Positions 38,542 through 47,775 of a stretch of 64,000 nucleotides of DNA are shown in pieces. The notes under the pieces were generated by a model that saw nothing but the letters and a program-made list of their open reading frames with translations, was not told the origin of the DNA and searched no databases. Position 1 is the stretch's first letter. Each line of letters starts with the position of its first letter. This DNA is from Komagataeibacter medellinensis NBRC 3288. Lineage in GTDB: Bacteria > Pseudomonadota > Alphaproteobacteria > Acetobacterales > Acetobacteraceae. The position numbers and the translations under genes are program-made. Location of the stretch: positions 2,324,001 to 2,388,000 of the forward strand of contig NC_016027.1 in assembly GCF_000182745.2 (NCBI RefSeq), read 5' to 3'.

Positions 38542-38992
38542 TCCGGGCGGTGTCCTTCCATGCCCACGCATACTGGAAGGATGTGTCGGTGCCATCGGGC
38601 TTTGTCAGACGGATGCCGATATTCAAGGATGTGGCGTTCAGCCACGATGTCTGCACGGTAATACTGCCCACGATCCCGTCATCGACCAGCCATTGCAGGG
38701 CCTGTTCGCATATGGTGCGGGCGTGGGTCAGCAGGCTGTTGCCCTGTTTCTTCGCACCCTCGATCGTCCAGAGCAGGGAGCCCATCTGGAAACTTTCCAG
38801 CCCGTCGATCCAGCAGCCACGCAGGTCGTTCGATCCGTCGGGCGTGACCGTGCCGCTGGGGGCAGGGGCATCGGTAAACAGGCTGAACAGGACGGCGGTT
38901 TCCAGATCCGCGTCCGTGTCCAGATCACCATTGGTGATGACCCAGTCGCAGTGCATTTTCGTGTTGTCATAGACCAGGCGGATATCGGTCAT
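38513..38992 (-). CDS. Baseplate protein gp46 family
   Basis: This 159-residue protein matches the Mu gp46/T4 gp25-like pattern: DIRLVYDNTKMHCDWVI, LETAVLFSLFTDAPA, GCWIDGLESFQMGSLLW. It forms part of the baseplate wedge between spike and J proteins. It overlaps the gp45-like gene by 4 bp. Confidence 0.88.
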   Translation of the reverse strand: MTDIRLVYDNTKMHCDWVITNGDLDTDADLETAVLFSLFTDAPAPSGTVTPDGSNDLRGCWIDGLESFQMGSLLWTIEGAKKQGNSLLTHARTICEQALQWLVDDGIVGSITVQTSWLNATSLNIGIRLTKPDGTDTSFQYAWAWKDTARNALSTANPF

Positions 38993-39465
38993 CCCTGTGG
39001 CCCTTGTGTGCTGGAGCTGCCCTGCTGGACCCCGCTATGGGTGTGATCGGACAGCTTGACGCCGCCGGCGGTGATGAAATCTTTTGCCGTGACTGTGCCG
39101 CCATCCACAATGACCTTGCCGGATGCGGGCTTGATGTAAACATCCCCATTCGCCTTTGCGAGAATGACGGTGCCGACAACCGGATTCGCGATGCCGGCCT
39201 CACCCGGCTGCGCGCCGGTATGGCGGTATTTCTGGTGGTTGTGGCCGGTGATCACGCTGTCCGTGCGTTTGCCGCCAGTACATGTGAGCATGACATCAGA
39301 CCCGACAGGCGGGCAGCTGATCAGGCCGTAGGCGATGATGACCGGCTTGCCATCCAGCGTTTCATATTCATTGAGGCTGATCTGCACGGTCTGGACGGGG
39401 CCGCTATCGTTCGGCGCAGTCGTTGTGCGGCCAATACCGAACAGGCGGGAAAGCAGGTGCCTCAT
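38989..39465 (-). CDS. Baseplate spike protein (Mu gp45/gpV-like)
   Basis: This 158-residue protein has an OB-like N-terminal part (QTVQISLNEYETLDGKPVII) and a C-terminal beta-helix-like stretch (ASGKVIVDGGTVTAKDFIT, HTHSGVQQGSS) as in tail spikes that pierce the outer membrane; the GHNHQKYRHTG His-rich loop could bind a metal. The position between hub and gp46 is as in Mu. Confidence 0.85.
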   Translation of the reverse strand: MRHLLSRLFGIGRTTTAPNDSGPVQTVQISLNEYETLDGKPVIIAYGLISCPPVGSDVMLTCTGGKRTDSVITGHNHQKYRHTGAQPGEAGIANPVVGTVILAKANGDVYIKPASGKVIVDGGTVTAKDFITAGGVKLSDHTHSGVQQGSSSTQGPQG

Positions 39466-40613
39466 TATGCCTGTTCCTGCCCGGCAGTGCTGGCCAAATC
39501 ATTCTGCACCTGCCAGTCAAACGGGGTCTGCACGGCGGGCTCGACTGTCATGGCCTCGGGCGGCATCAGGGTCAGTTCCGCCGTGGTGCCCTGCTCGGCA
39601 CTCTTGGAGAACGTCACATCGGTAATCAGCCATGTCTTGCCGGGCAGTTTAAGGGCCGGCAGGTGAACGGGCACAAGGGTGTTCGGGGTCCAGAGTACGC
39701 CAGCCCTGTCATGCCAGGAATCGCAGACCAGGCGCACGGCCTGCGAGCGGCCACGCCGGCGCTGTAGTTCCCACTTGGCCCGCAGTTCAGCCAGGAACTG
39801 GCCGTTGTAGCTCTGTTCACTGACCACGAAATAGGGTCGGTAGCGTGGCACGCCGGGATCTTTGAGCGGGGTAAACTGGTTGCCGGCGTTGGCATTGTCG
39901 AAATCGTTGAAGTTCTGCACGCTGAACAGGACGGGCAGGTAGGTACTGAAGCGCTCATCCATGCGGTAGGTGACGCTGCATTCCAGTACGTTCACACCCT
40001 CGGCAAAACCGCTGGCGTGGGTGTCTGTGCCGACAGATGACAGAACAAGGTTGCCGTCCGCATCATCGTAAACCATGACCGCCATATACCGGGCGCATTC
40101 CTCGATCAGCTGATAGGGGGTCTGCCCGAGTGTTACATTGAAGATCTGGATGATGCGGTCGCTGGTGGTCGATGGCAGCGTGATGTTCTTTGTCACCACA
40201 TCGATCCCGTAGGGCGTGCAGAGCTGCTTGGCCAGCTGGACCAGATCACAGCTGCCCAGCTGGCCGCGCGGCACGACGGCATGCGTATCGACCAGATCGG
40301 AGCAGCGCGAGCGGCCGCCGATACGGACCTGATGGCCTGTGCCGACACCGATTTCGTAAATATCCACGTATCCGTCGATCACCTTTACATCGCCGATGGA
40401 AAGCGTGCAGGGCTCCCCGGGCATGATGTCGAGCTGGCTGGTGTCGAGATATTTCTCGGTCAGACCGATATCGTAATCGGACGGGCAGCGTTCGGCCCCG
40501 CGCGTGACACGGATTTCCTGCCAGCCGGACCATTTCGTGTTGCCCACGGTCAGCGTGACTTCGGTGTTGATGTCCGGCAGGTCGCCGCCTGCCAGGGCGT
40601 TGATCAGGTTCAT
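39465..40613 (-). CDS. Baseplate hub protein (Mu gp44/gpP-like)
   Basis: This 382-residue protein of the phage late control/GpD-gp44 family shows WSGWQEIRVTRGAERCPSDY and LSIGDVKVIDGYVDIYEI. It forms the central hub under the spike. The start at 40613 overlaps the upstream stop (ATGA). Confidence 0.88.
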   Translation of the reverse strand: MNLINALAGGDLPDINTEVTLTVGNTKWSGWQEIRVTRGAERCPSDYDIGLTEKYLDTSQLDIMPGEPCTLSIGDVKVIDGYVDIYEIGVGTGHQVRIGGRSRCSDLVDTHAVVPRGQLGSCDLVQLAKQLCTPYGIDVVTKNITLPSTTSDRIIQIFNVTLGQTPYQLIEECARYMAVMVYDDADGNLVLSSVGTDTHASGFAEGVNVLECSVTYRMDERFSTYLPVLFSVQNFNDFDNANAGNQFTPLKDPGVPRYRPYFVVSEQSYNGQFLAELRAKWELQRRRGRSQAVRLVCDSWHDRAGVLWTPNTLVPVHLPALKLPGKTWLITDVTFSKSAEQGTTAELTLMPPEAMTVEPAVQTPFDWQVQNDLASTAGQEQA

Positions 40614-41914
40614 TGGTCCAGGGCCTCGAACTGCAGGGGCATGAACAGGGGATGGGGACAGTCCGCGCGGGCGACCAGGTCGCGGGTGCGGGTCGGGTCT
40701 TTGTAGAGACGCCATGCCAGCGTGATGGCGGGCATGGAGGCGTTGAACGTGAATGTCTCGATGTGAGCGAGCTGGGCGCCGCGCTCGCTCAGATCCTGCA
40801 CCACGGTGGTGCGGAGCGCGCGGAGCGCGGCATAGCTTTCGCTGTCCGCACTGTCGGCTGCCGTGATGATCTCGGCATCGAGCACGGTGATGATGCTGAC
40901 CAGCATGGCCTGCGCCTGTTCGGCACTGTCCGGCTGGGCCGCCTCGACCGCTTCGGCCAGGCCGATGATGGCGGAGCGGCGCAGGGCGTTGCCCATGGCG
41001 GTCTGTGCGGTGGCGACATCCGCCCCGATGGGGGCCGTGGTGGCCATGACGGATGGCTGGTAGCCGGCCAGCGTAGACAGCACGCGGATCTGGTCGGCCG
41101 GGCTGATGGTGGCGGCCCGGATGGCCACGACCACGGCCCGCGCGGCCGTGGCGCAGGCGGCAGGATCGGATACGGCGGACAGTGCGGCTGTGGACAGGGC
41201 TGCCACGGCCGCATCGATCGCGGTGCGGGACGTGATGACGGCAGCGCGCTGGCTGGCCACAGTGGCGTTGGCAGGTGCGGGCGCGGCCAGCATGCCGCCG
41301 GCATAGCGCCCGTTATAGCTGGTCAGGCCCGAGGTTTCGTTCGCGATGGCGGCGGGATCGCGGCCGGCCGCCGATGCGCCTGCCCCCCATGCGCTGGCGA
41401 CATTCTGCGCCCCCAGGCTTACGGCACTGGCGGTGGATTTTATGCTGGCAAGCTGGCTGGCCAGAACGTCGGCCACGGCCAGGACGGCAGCCGCAACCGC
41501 GACAAGGATCGCATTCTGGGTATTGATGAGCAGGTTGGGATAGAGACGCGAGCCGGCCTGCATCAGGACCAGATCGAACTGGACCTCGCGCTGTGCGTCG
41601 CCCCGGTCGCGGAACTGGACCGGCTCGACCAGGCTGCACTGCACCGGGCCCAGGGTAGGATGGATCAGAAGGCCCGGGCCTTCCAGTTCACAGGCAGCCA
41701 GCAGGGCGGCGCGCTGGAGGTACACATCATCGCCCACCAGGCGCCCGGCCAGTGTCATGACGCGGGGTGCGCGGCCCATATCCTCGGGCCATGGGTCATC
41801 ACGGTATGGATATTCATGGACAGCAGTGCGTCGTCCGCCGGATAGCGAACCTTCACGCACCAGGAACGGGACACCCCGCCATATGGCGGGGATGAACAGG
41901 TCGATTACGGACAT
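40610..41914 (-). CDS. DNA circularisation protein/tail hub (Mu gpN-like)
   Basis: This 434-residue protein carries the DNA_circ N-terminal signature: WRGVPFLVREGSLSGGRRTA, HEYPYRDDPWPEDMGR, LLIHPTLGPVQCSLVEPVQF. In Mu this protein (gpN) is a tail component. The middle is Ala-rich and helical. It directly follows the tape measure gene. Confidence 0.88.
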   Translation of the reverse strand: MSVIDLFIPAIWRGVPFLVREGSLSGGRRTAVHEYPYRDDPWPEDMGRAPRVMTLAGRLVGDDVYLQRAALLAACELEGPGLLIHPTLGPVQCSLVEPVQFRDRGDAQREVQFDLVLMQAGSRLYPNLLINTQNAILVAVAAAVLAVADVLASQLASIKSTASAVSLGAQNVASAWGAGASAAGRDPAAIANETSGLTSYNGRYAGGMLAAPAPANATVASQRAAVITSRTAIDAAVAALSTAALSAVSDPAACATAARAVVVAIRAATISPADQIRVLSTLAGYQPSVMATTAPIGADVATAQTAMGNALRRSAIIGLAEAVEAAQPDSAEQAQAMLVSIITVLDAEIITAADSADSESYAALRALRTTVVQDLSERGAQLAHIETFTFNASMPAITLAWRLYKDPTRTRDLVARADCPHPLFMPLQFEALDQ

Positions 41915-44140
41915 TTACATCGATTCCGACGGCATGGCAGTGGAGATTTTTGGCGCGGGGCCACCGCCCGCCATGCGTGCGCCCTTTATGCTGACACGCG
42001 GGGCCTGCGGATGGCCATCGTTGTGGACGCGCAGATCAACGGTCAGGCGCCGGGCAAAATCGTTCCAGGTGCCCCCCCCGGAGCGGGATGCGGTTTCAGA
42101 TCTGGCACTATCGTTGTCCGAACCGGAGCGGGCAGCGGCGCCCTGGGCCGGCCGGTCCTGCCAGACCGGGCCACGCGGTGCACCGACCGGAGCGGCAGCC
42201 GTTTCTCCAGCGGCATCATCATCTGCGGGGACCGGCACACCATCACCGTGCGCGACATCAGCATGCATGCGTTTGGCGGAACTGGTCAGGGCGTCAATGG
42301 AGGCGACGTAATCCTGCGTTTCCCGGGGGAGGCGTGACGGGTCGCCGGTGGCGGCAAACAGCTTTACCCCTGCCTTGTTCGGCCCGGCGTTATAGGCCGC
42401 TTCCGCCGCTTCGTAATTGCCGTGAAACAGGTCGAGCAGGCTTTTGAAGTAGCGTGCACCGCCATCCAGATTGCCCTGCCAGGTGTAGTGCGGATCATTG
42501 ATGGACCTGGGAAGCCCCAGTCCACCCGCTGTTCCCGGCATGAGCTGGGCCGGTCCGAATGCGCCGGCTGGCGATACGTTGCGATAGCCACCCCCTTCGG
42601 TCTGGAGCAGGCTGGAAAACCGGTCAGGGTCCAGACCATGACGCGCGGCGGCGATGCGGGCTTCTGCCGCCACGTCCTTTTTCAGGGGCGGTGTTCTTAC
42701 GATGGTGTCATTGCGGGCCAGGTGGCCGCCACCGGTAAGGACTTCATTCCACACATCATATGCCAGGGCGGTCATGCCCAGGAGAGGCAACGCACGGCCG
42801 CCCAGGCGCAGACCGGCGCGGCCCATGTTCATTGTGCGCGCCACAATGCCCGTTCTGGCAGCGCCGCCCGCAGCGGCGGCGGCTCCCCCTGCCACTGCAG
42901 CGCCTTCCGCCACAGATCCGGCGCCTGTTGCCGCTGCCGCCTCAGTGCCTCCTGCTGCGGCGGCCGCAGCCGCACTGGCGGCTGATGCGGCCTCGGCAGC
43001 AATGGTTGCCGTGCGCATGGCCTTGAGGGCCAGAGTGACCTGTACGATCTTGCCCAGCGTCATGCCGAGGCCCAGCAGCATCCGGCCGATCAGGACGGCC
43101 ATGATGACCTTGCCGACATCCTTCGCGGTCTCTTTCCAGCCGCCCAGGCTTCTGGCCACGCTCTGGGCATCATCGGCAACCTCGGCAATGTCATCGCCGA
43201 TCTGCTTCCAGTCCACGGACATGATCCATTTGGCGAAGGACTCGACTGCCTGCCCGATCCGGGCGGCAATGGCCTCGCGGTTCTTGGCGATCAGGTCGGT
43301 AAACCAGTTGAGCAGGGACTGCAGCCCCGGGCCTGCTTTTTCCGCAATGGAATAGGCGAGGCCGCGCGTGGCCAGCCCCAGCCGGGTCTGGGCCAGTTGA
43401 AGATCGGATGCAGCCTGCACGCCTTTCTGGTTGGTCACGCCCAGCCTGCGGGCATCGGCCTCCAGCATCTGCATGCCTTTTGAGCCACGGCGCAGGTAAG
43501 GGAGCAGATCTTCACCGGCAGAACCCAGCAACTGGGTGGCAACGCGGGCCTGCAGGGTCGGGTCGCGCAGCCGGGCAATCTTGTCGGCCAGTTCAGGGAG
43601 TACCTGCGTCACATCGCGGACGCCGCCGCGCATGCTGCCTATGCGGATGCCGAGCTGGCGGAAATAGAGCAGGGCCTCATTGTTCCGGCCGCCGATGGCA
43701 TCGACCATGTTGTCGTGCAGGGAGCGCAGGCCGGTCGTCATGGACCCGGCTGATGCACCGGCTTCTTCTGCTGCCCCCTGCAGGGCCTGCAGTTTCTGGG
43801 GCAGGATGCCTATGCGCTGGGCGTCAAAACCCAGGCGCGTGCCGAACTGCGCCCAGGCGGTGGTCAGCTTGTAGAGGCCTGTCAGCGATGCGGCACCCGT
43901 CAGGATGCCCATGGGCTCAATGACCTTGAGCAGGGATGCTGCCGTGCCGAGGCCTGCCGCCGTCCAGTCCCGGAATGCGCCCGCGAGGCGGCGCACACCA
44001 CTGGCATCCATGAACCGACCGAATGCCCCCCGGAAGCGGCGGATGGGGGCATTCATGCCGTTGACCCGCCTGGTGATGTCGTTCATCACCCGGCTGGCCT
44101 TATCGACTGCGGAAATGGTGATGGTAAAGCCGCTAGCCAT
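41915..44140 (-). CDS. Tail tape measure protein with transglycosylase domain
   Basis: This 741-residue protein has helical N-terminal tape regions, hydrophobic Gly/Ala-rich segments (about 360-450) and a lytic transglycosylase-like domain near residues 495-620: SLLQTEGGGYRNVSPAGAFG, PAQLMPGTAGGLG, NYEAAEAAYNAGP. The tape sets tail length; the enzyme part would open peptidoglycan at DNA injection. Its start overlaps the frameshifted chaperone stop. Confidence 0.9.
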   Translation of the reverse strand: MASGFTITISAVDKASRVMNDITRRVNGMNAPIRRFRGAFGRFMDASGVRRLAGAFRDWTAAGLGTAASLLKVIEPMGILTGAASLTGLYKLTTAWAQFGTRLGFDAQRIGILPQKLQALQGAAEEAGASAGSMTTGLRSLHDNMVDAIGGRNNEALLYFRQLGIRIGSMRGGVRDVTQVLPELADKIARLRDPTLQARVATQLLGSAGEDLLPYLRRGSKGMQMLEADARRLGVTNQKGVQAASDLQLAQTRLGLATRGLAYSIAEKAGPGLQSLLNWFTDLIAKNREAIAARIGQAVESFAKWIMSVDWKQIGDDIAEVADDAQSVARSLGGWKETAKDVGKVIMAVLIGRMLLGLGMTLGKIVQVTLALKAMRTATIAAEAASAASAAAAAAAGGTEAAAATGAGSVAEGAAVAGGAAAAAGGAARTGIVARTMNMGRAGLRLGGRALPLLGMTALAYDVWNEVLTGGGHLARNDTIVRTPPLKKDVAAEARIAAARHGLDPDRFSSLLQTEGGGYRNVSPAGAFGPAQLMPGTAGGLGLPRSINDPHYTWQGNLDGGARYFKSLLDLFHGNYEAAEAAYNAGPNKAGVKLFAATGDPSRLPRETQDYVASIDALTSSAKRMHADVAHGDGVPVPADDDAAGETAAAPVGAPRGPVWQDRPAQGAAARSGSDNDSARSETASRSGGGTWNDFARRLTVDLRVHNDGHPQAPRVSIKGARMAGGGPAPKISTAMPSESM

Positions 44141-44315
44141 TTTCGCGTTCCATTTCAGTCTGCCTGTCTATTTCCTCCAGCCACCAGACCATTTCCGAAC
44201 CGGTCAGGCTGTGTGATTCCCGTGCTGACCAGCCCAGCCGCTGCGACAGGAGAACGGCTAGCTGCCGCCAGTCTCCTGGCCAGCCTCGATAAAAGACTGG
44301 AGGTAACGGGTTGCC
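44133..44315 (-). CDS. Frameshift extension of tail assembly chaperone
   Basis: The -1 frame after the chaperone is open for 60 codons and ends ...SEMVWWLEEIDRQTEMEREN-G, a typical phage sequence, but has no ATG, GTG or TTG before the conserved part. It is therefore likely made by slippage from the upstream frame, as in Mu and lambda G-GT. A TTTT run (44291-44294, minus strand TTT codon) is a candidate slip site. Its stop overlaps the tape measure start. Confidence 0.7.
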   Translation of the reverse strand, partial: GNPLPPVFYRGWPGDWRQLAVLLSQRLGWSARESHSLTGSEMVWWLEEIDRQTEMERENG

Positions 44316-44569
44316 TCATTGATCACGCTGATCGGGAAGTAGTCGCGGATATCGGCAAACGGTATTCCCGCGTTCTGCGAGACCAGCGTGAGCGAATACA
44401 TGCGCAGGTCCACCGGGCCGATGGTGGCCCCCTTGAGGTGCTTTTCGGCATTGAGCACCTGGCCGCCGGTGGGTTCGCACAGGTCCAGCTGGGTGTAGCA
44501 GGCCCCTGATTTCGTGTTGATCGGGGTTTCAAGCTCGATGGTTTTTACCGGATCGGGCAGCTTGCTCAT
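44258..44569 (-). CDS. Tail assembly chaperone (Mu gp41-like)
   Basis: This 103-residue protein (VKTIELETPINTKSGACYTQ, LNAEKHLKGATIGPVDLRMY) matches the gp41-type tail chaperone, located between tube and tape measure. It likely makes both the short form and a longer form through a -1 frameshift near its end. It overlaps the tube gene by 4 bp. Confidence 0.85.
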   Translation of the reverse strand: MSKLPDPVKTIELETPINTKSGACYTQLDLCEPTGGQVLNAEKHLKGATIGPVDLRMYSLTLVSQNAGIPFADIRDYFPISVINEATRYLQSFIEAGQETGGS

Positions 44570-44943
44570 GATGTGGGGGTCTCCGTAACGCTCACGCCTT
44601 CAAACGTGACTTCCATTGTTGCTTCCCCGGTGCTGACCTCGACAGCCTCGGTGCACCACAGGCCCGAGCCGCCCACGGTCTTGTTCGTGGCAAGCTGGAG
44701 CTGCACTTCGGCGTCCGACATGTCGTTAAAGTCGCGGACCGTCATGCCGCCGGCATCACGGATCGACATGATGATGCGGCCCTGCTGGGGGTTTTCGGAA
44801 TAGCCGTGGATGCCGTTCTGCCCCTTTAGGGTTTCACGGGTCCATCTGGCGGGGCTGTAGCGGCATTCGATGATGTCGTATGGCACGCCGTTGATGAAAC
44901 CGGCACCAACGCCGGCGCGGCGCATGCCTGCTGAACTGGCCAT
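44566..44943 (-). CDS. Tail tube protein (Mu gpM-like)
   Basis: This 125-residue protein has the gpM pattern: GFINGVPYDIIECRYSPARW, KGQNGIHGYSENPQQGRI, ATMEVTFEGVSVTE. It forms the inner tube of the contractile tail. It lies just downstream of the sheath gene. Confidence 0.87.
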   Translation of the reverse strand: MASSAGMRRAGVGAGFINGVPYDIIECRYSPARWTRETLKGQNGIHGYSENPQQGRIIMSIRDAGGMTVRDFNDMSDAEVQLQLATNKTVGGSGLWCTEAVEVSTGEATMEVTFEGVSVTETPTS

Positions 44944-44952
44944 TTTCGGTCC

Positions 44953-46428
44953 TTAACTCTTGCGGAACTGGATGAGCATGGGGATGTCGCGCACCTGGTT
45001 GACGACATCGATCGGCAGCAGCTCGCGCAGCTGGCCGCCGCCAGCGTTCTGCACGATGATGGCGGCTGCAAAATTGGCACTGTTCTGCACGTAACCTGCA
45101 TCTTCCAGCGCTGCGTAGCGGCTGATCAGCGCCTGCTTGACCACGGGAGCATTGATGGCATTGGACCCGGCCGCGATGCGGGTTGTGTCGGACACCAGCT
45201 TCTTGGTCAGGTAGGGCGTCTGGAACTCGCGCAGGTCACGGATGACGTAGGCCAGCTGATTCATCGTCTCGCAATCGAGATAGGAATCATCGGGCATGCC
45301 GGCGGCATTTTCCTGATACGTGGTGATCAGGCGCAGGATGTAGACGGTGCTGTCATCACCGACCGAGAACACGGACAGGCCTTCATACAGGAGGCTGTTC
45401 TGTTCGGAGAACGTCCACTGGTTGGGCTGGGACGGCGGCAGAACCGTCAGCGCTACCTGGGTGATGGGGATGCCCGGATCGGCGCGCACCTTGACTGCCA
45501 CGCCTGCCGTGATTTCTGCCGCCCAGCGCAGGGGCGAATGCGGGCTGTCTGCAATGGGCATGACGGTCAGGTGCTGGTCATTGACCGTGCCACCGAAGGT
45601 GGTCACTTCCCCCAGCGTGCCACGCACGGCGGAGAAGACATGCCCGAACAGCATCTGCAGCCACGACCATCGGCCGGTCTGGTCGTTCCAGAATTCCTTG
45701 ATGGCGGCAAGGCTTGTGGCGTCCGTGTAGGGACAGCACACGAAATCGAACGTCCGGTTGCCGAGGTTGGCGAGTGCGGGCGTGATGGCGGCGGACGGGT
45801 TTTCACTGCCACCCGTGAACTGGGTGAAAGTGATGGTCAGGCCGTCGGACGTGTAATCCGAGGACGTATCGGACGTGCCGAGCAGGATGTCATTGCCGCA
45901 CGCGCCAGCATTGAGCGCGGTCAGTGGCAGGGAGGCATCGGTGATGGTGCCGGCCGATACGGGGATGTTGGCGACCTGCGCCATGGCGGTGGGGATGCGG
46001 GCAAGGATATCGGCTGCGGCATCGCCCACGGCATAGGCGACCGGGACCAGTGCGCCGTCGATGAGGAACACGATGGTGCCCGAGCCGGTTGGCGTGCCGG
46101 ATATGGCGATGGCGCCAGCGGCAGCCTGCGCTGCCGCATCATCATCGAGCGGAAGCACCCACAGCTCACCGAAGGTGTCGATGTTGCGATAGTGCGATAC
46201 CGCAATGGCGGCCTGCGATCCGGCGCCGAACATGGTGACGGCGGCGGCCGGGCTGGGGATGATGACCGGCGTGCCGGCAGGTGCCGTGCCGGATTTCAGG
46301 CGCTGGGCGATGATGAGCGCGCGCAGCGCCACCGTTGCAGTATTGGCCTGGCTGGGGTCGATATCCGCAAACACGCCCGGGACGCGGTTCGTGGTGGGAT
46401 AGTTGGGGAAGGTGATTGATTCGCTCAC
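44953..46428 (-). CDS. Contractile tail sheath protein (Mu gpL-like)
   Basis: This 491-residue sheath protein shows SITFPNYPTTNRVPGVFADI, the linker region and CCPYTDATSLAAIKEFWNDQ, then LRLITTYQENAAGMPDDSYL and the C-terminal ...DIPMLIQFRKS. Its presence marks a myovirus-type contractile tail. It overlaps the DUF2635 gene by 4 bp. Confidence 0.92.
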   Translation of the reverse strand: MSESITFPNYPTTNRVPGVFADIDPSQANTATVALRALIIAQRLKSGTAPAGTPVIIPSPAAAVTMFGAGSQAAIAVSHYRNIDTFGELWVLPLDDDAAAQAAAGAIAISGTPTGSGTIVFLIDGALVPVAYAVGDAAADILARIPTAMAQVANIPVSAGTITDASLPLTALNAGACGNDILLGTSDTSSDYTSDGLTITFTQFTGGSENPSAAITPALANLGNRTFDFVCCPYTDATSLAAIKEFWNDQTGRWSWLQMLFGHVFSAVRGTLGEVTTFGGTVNDQHLTVMPIADSPHSPLRWAAEITAGVAVKVRADPGIPITQVALTVLPPSQPNQWTFSEQNSLLYEGLSVFSVGDDSTVYILRLITTYQENAAGMPDDSYLDCETMNQLAYVIRDLREFQTPYLTKKLVSDTTRIAAGSNAINAPVVKQALISRYAALEDAGYVQNSANFAAAIIVQNAGGGQLRELLPIDVVNQVRDIPMLIQFRKS

Positions 46429-46676
46429 GACTTATCCTCCTGCGCGGGGGCCTGTGCCTTGGCAGCAGCCGGGGCTGCCGCCTCATCCTGCTTGGCGGTG
46501 GCCTGTGCGACGGGTGCGGGCGCATCCACTGCGGGTGGTGTTTTCGTGACATCGCCATCGCGCAGGCGGCGTGCCCAGAACGGATCGTAATCCGAGACGG
46601 TCAGGCCCTTTTCGGGAACTGGCGCGCGGGTGCGGGGGTCTTTTACCGTCCGCCCCTCGACCGGGTAGATTTTCAT
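46425..46676 (-). CDS. DUF2635 tail-region protein (Mu gp38-like)
   Basis: This 83-residue protein begins KIYPVEGRTVKDPRTRAPVP, the DUF2635 signature, with a low-complexity Ala/Lys/Gln C-terminus. In Mu-like phages it always precedes the sheath; its role is unknown. Confidence 0.8.
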   Translation of the reverse strand: MKIYPVEGRTVKDPRTRAPVPEKGLTVSDYDPFWARRLRDGDVTKTPPAVDAPAPVAQATAKQDEAAAPAAAKAQAPAQEDKS

Positions 46677-47239
46677 TATGTGCCTCCAGGCGAACCGAGC
46701 GTGAAGCCGAACGGCGTTTCCTTGCCGTTCTCGGGATCAGTCAATGTTGCCTCTATCCCTATGATGGGATCGGCCGGGGGCTGCCAGCCGTCCTGATCGG
46801 TAATCAGGATTTTCAAGGAGAAATCGAACTGCCAGTGCAACCGCTCCCGATCCATGTGCACGAGATGGCCGCCGGCATAGTTGAAACCCTGCGATGAATT
46901 GGCCCAGTCCGGTCGCCAGTTGAGGATGCAGCGGAACAGGTCGGCCCGGGCGAGATCAAGCAGGGAGGAGGCGAACTGGCCGCGCTGGTCGGCACGGTTG
47001 GGCAGGTCCACCACGATGCCGATGGTTTCGGTCACGTCCTGGTCCAGGCCGTTGCTGGAGAGGTTGTCCCCCGCTGCATCATCGAGCGAAATGACATAGG
47101 CGGCGGGGCGTTTGAGCCATGCCTTGTCCACCACCTGGGCCAGTTCGGCTGCACCGGCCGCACAGCGTTCGCCATTGGCATCGAGCGACAGGAACGTCGA
47201 ACAGGCGCGGATCTGCATGATGACCGCATCGATATTCAT
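46676..47239 (-). CDS. DUF1834 protein (Mu gp37-like)
   Basis: This 187-residue protein (IRACSTFLSLDANGERCAAG, VTETIGIVVDLPNRADQRGQ) matches Mu gp37/DUF1834, a tail terminator-type protein at the head-tail junction. It shares one base with the DUF2635 gene and 4 bp with the next upstream. Confidence 0.8.
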   Translation of the reverse strand: MNIDAVIMQIRACSTFLSLDANGERCAAGAAELAQVVDKAWLKRPAAYVISLDDAAGDNLSSNGLDQDVTETIGIVVDLPNRADQRGQFASSLLDLARADLFRCILNWRPDWANSSQGFNYAGGHLVHMDRERLHWQFDFSLKILITDQDGWQPPADPIIGIEATLTDPENGKETPFGFTLGSPGGT

Positions 47240-47775
47240 GTCTTTACGCGCTCCATCACAATGTCCCTTACGGCGGCATCGGCCAGGCGGCGCTGGATGG
47301 AGGGCGCGCGCTGGGCCAGCGCGGTGGAAAGGAACTGGCGGGGTGCCAGAACGCGACCACTGGAGACGTAGAGCTGGCTGCGGCTGCGCTTGTTCCGGCT
47401 GCCCGCCTTGCCGCCCCTGGCGCCGGCTTCCAGAAACTTGGCGTAGAAGGCAGCGTCACGGATGGACTCGACATCGCGGGTCTTGCCCTTGAGCAGCCGG
47501 GCGCGGATCGAACGGGCGAGTGTGCCGGTGACATTGACCGGCGCCTGCCCGGGTGCTGATGCGCGGTGTTTGCCGGGACTGGTACCACCGCGGTATTTGA
47601 TACTGCCGCCGCCGCCGTAATACAGACGGCCACCACCGACAGATGAGCGGATGAGCCTGCGGGCTGCGGTGGCGACTTCACGGCCTGCTATCTGGAGGTT
47701 CTTGCGCAGGTTCTTCTTTGAGAACTCGGGGGCGTAGGCGGATATCTCGATCTGAATGTTGCTATTCTGTGGCAT
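47236..47775 (-). CDS. Virion morphogenesis/neck protein (HK97 gp10-like)
   Basis: This 179-residue protein (start MPQNSNIQIEISAYAPEFSK at 47775) contains VNVTGTLARSIRARLLKG and RDAAFYAKFLEAGARGG, typical of head-tail neck proteins of the gp10/virion morphogenesis type. The C-terminal half is very basic. Confidence 0.8.
   Translation of the reverse strand: MPQNSNIQIEISAYAPEFSKKNLRKNLQIAGREVATAARRLIRSSVGGGRLYYGGGGSIKYRGGTSPGKHRASAPGQAPVNVTGTLARSIRARLLKGKTRDVESIRDAAFYAKFLEAGARGGKAGSRNKRSRSQLYVSSGRVLAPRQFLSTALAQRAPSIQRRLADAAVRDIVMERVKT

Noticed and set aside
40613-41845. 410-residue plus-strand frame
   Set aside because: It is the mirror of the gpN-like gene in GC-rich DNA, with a Gly/Arg-rich composition lacking any domain.
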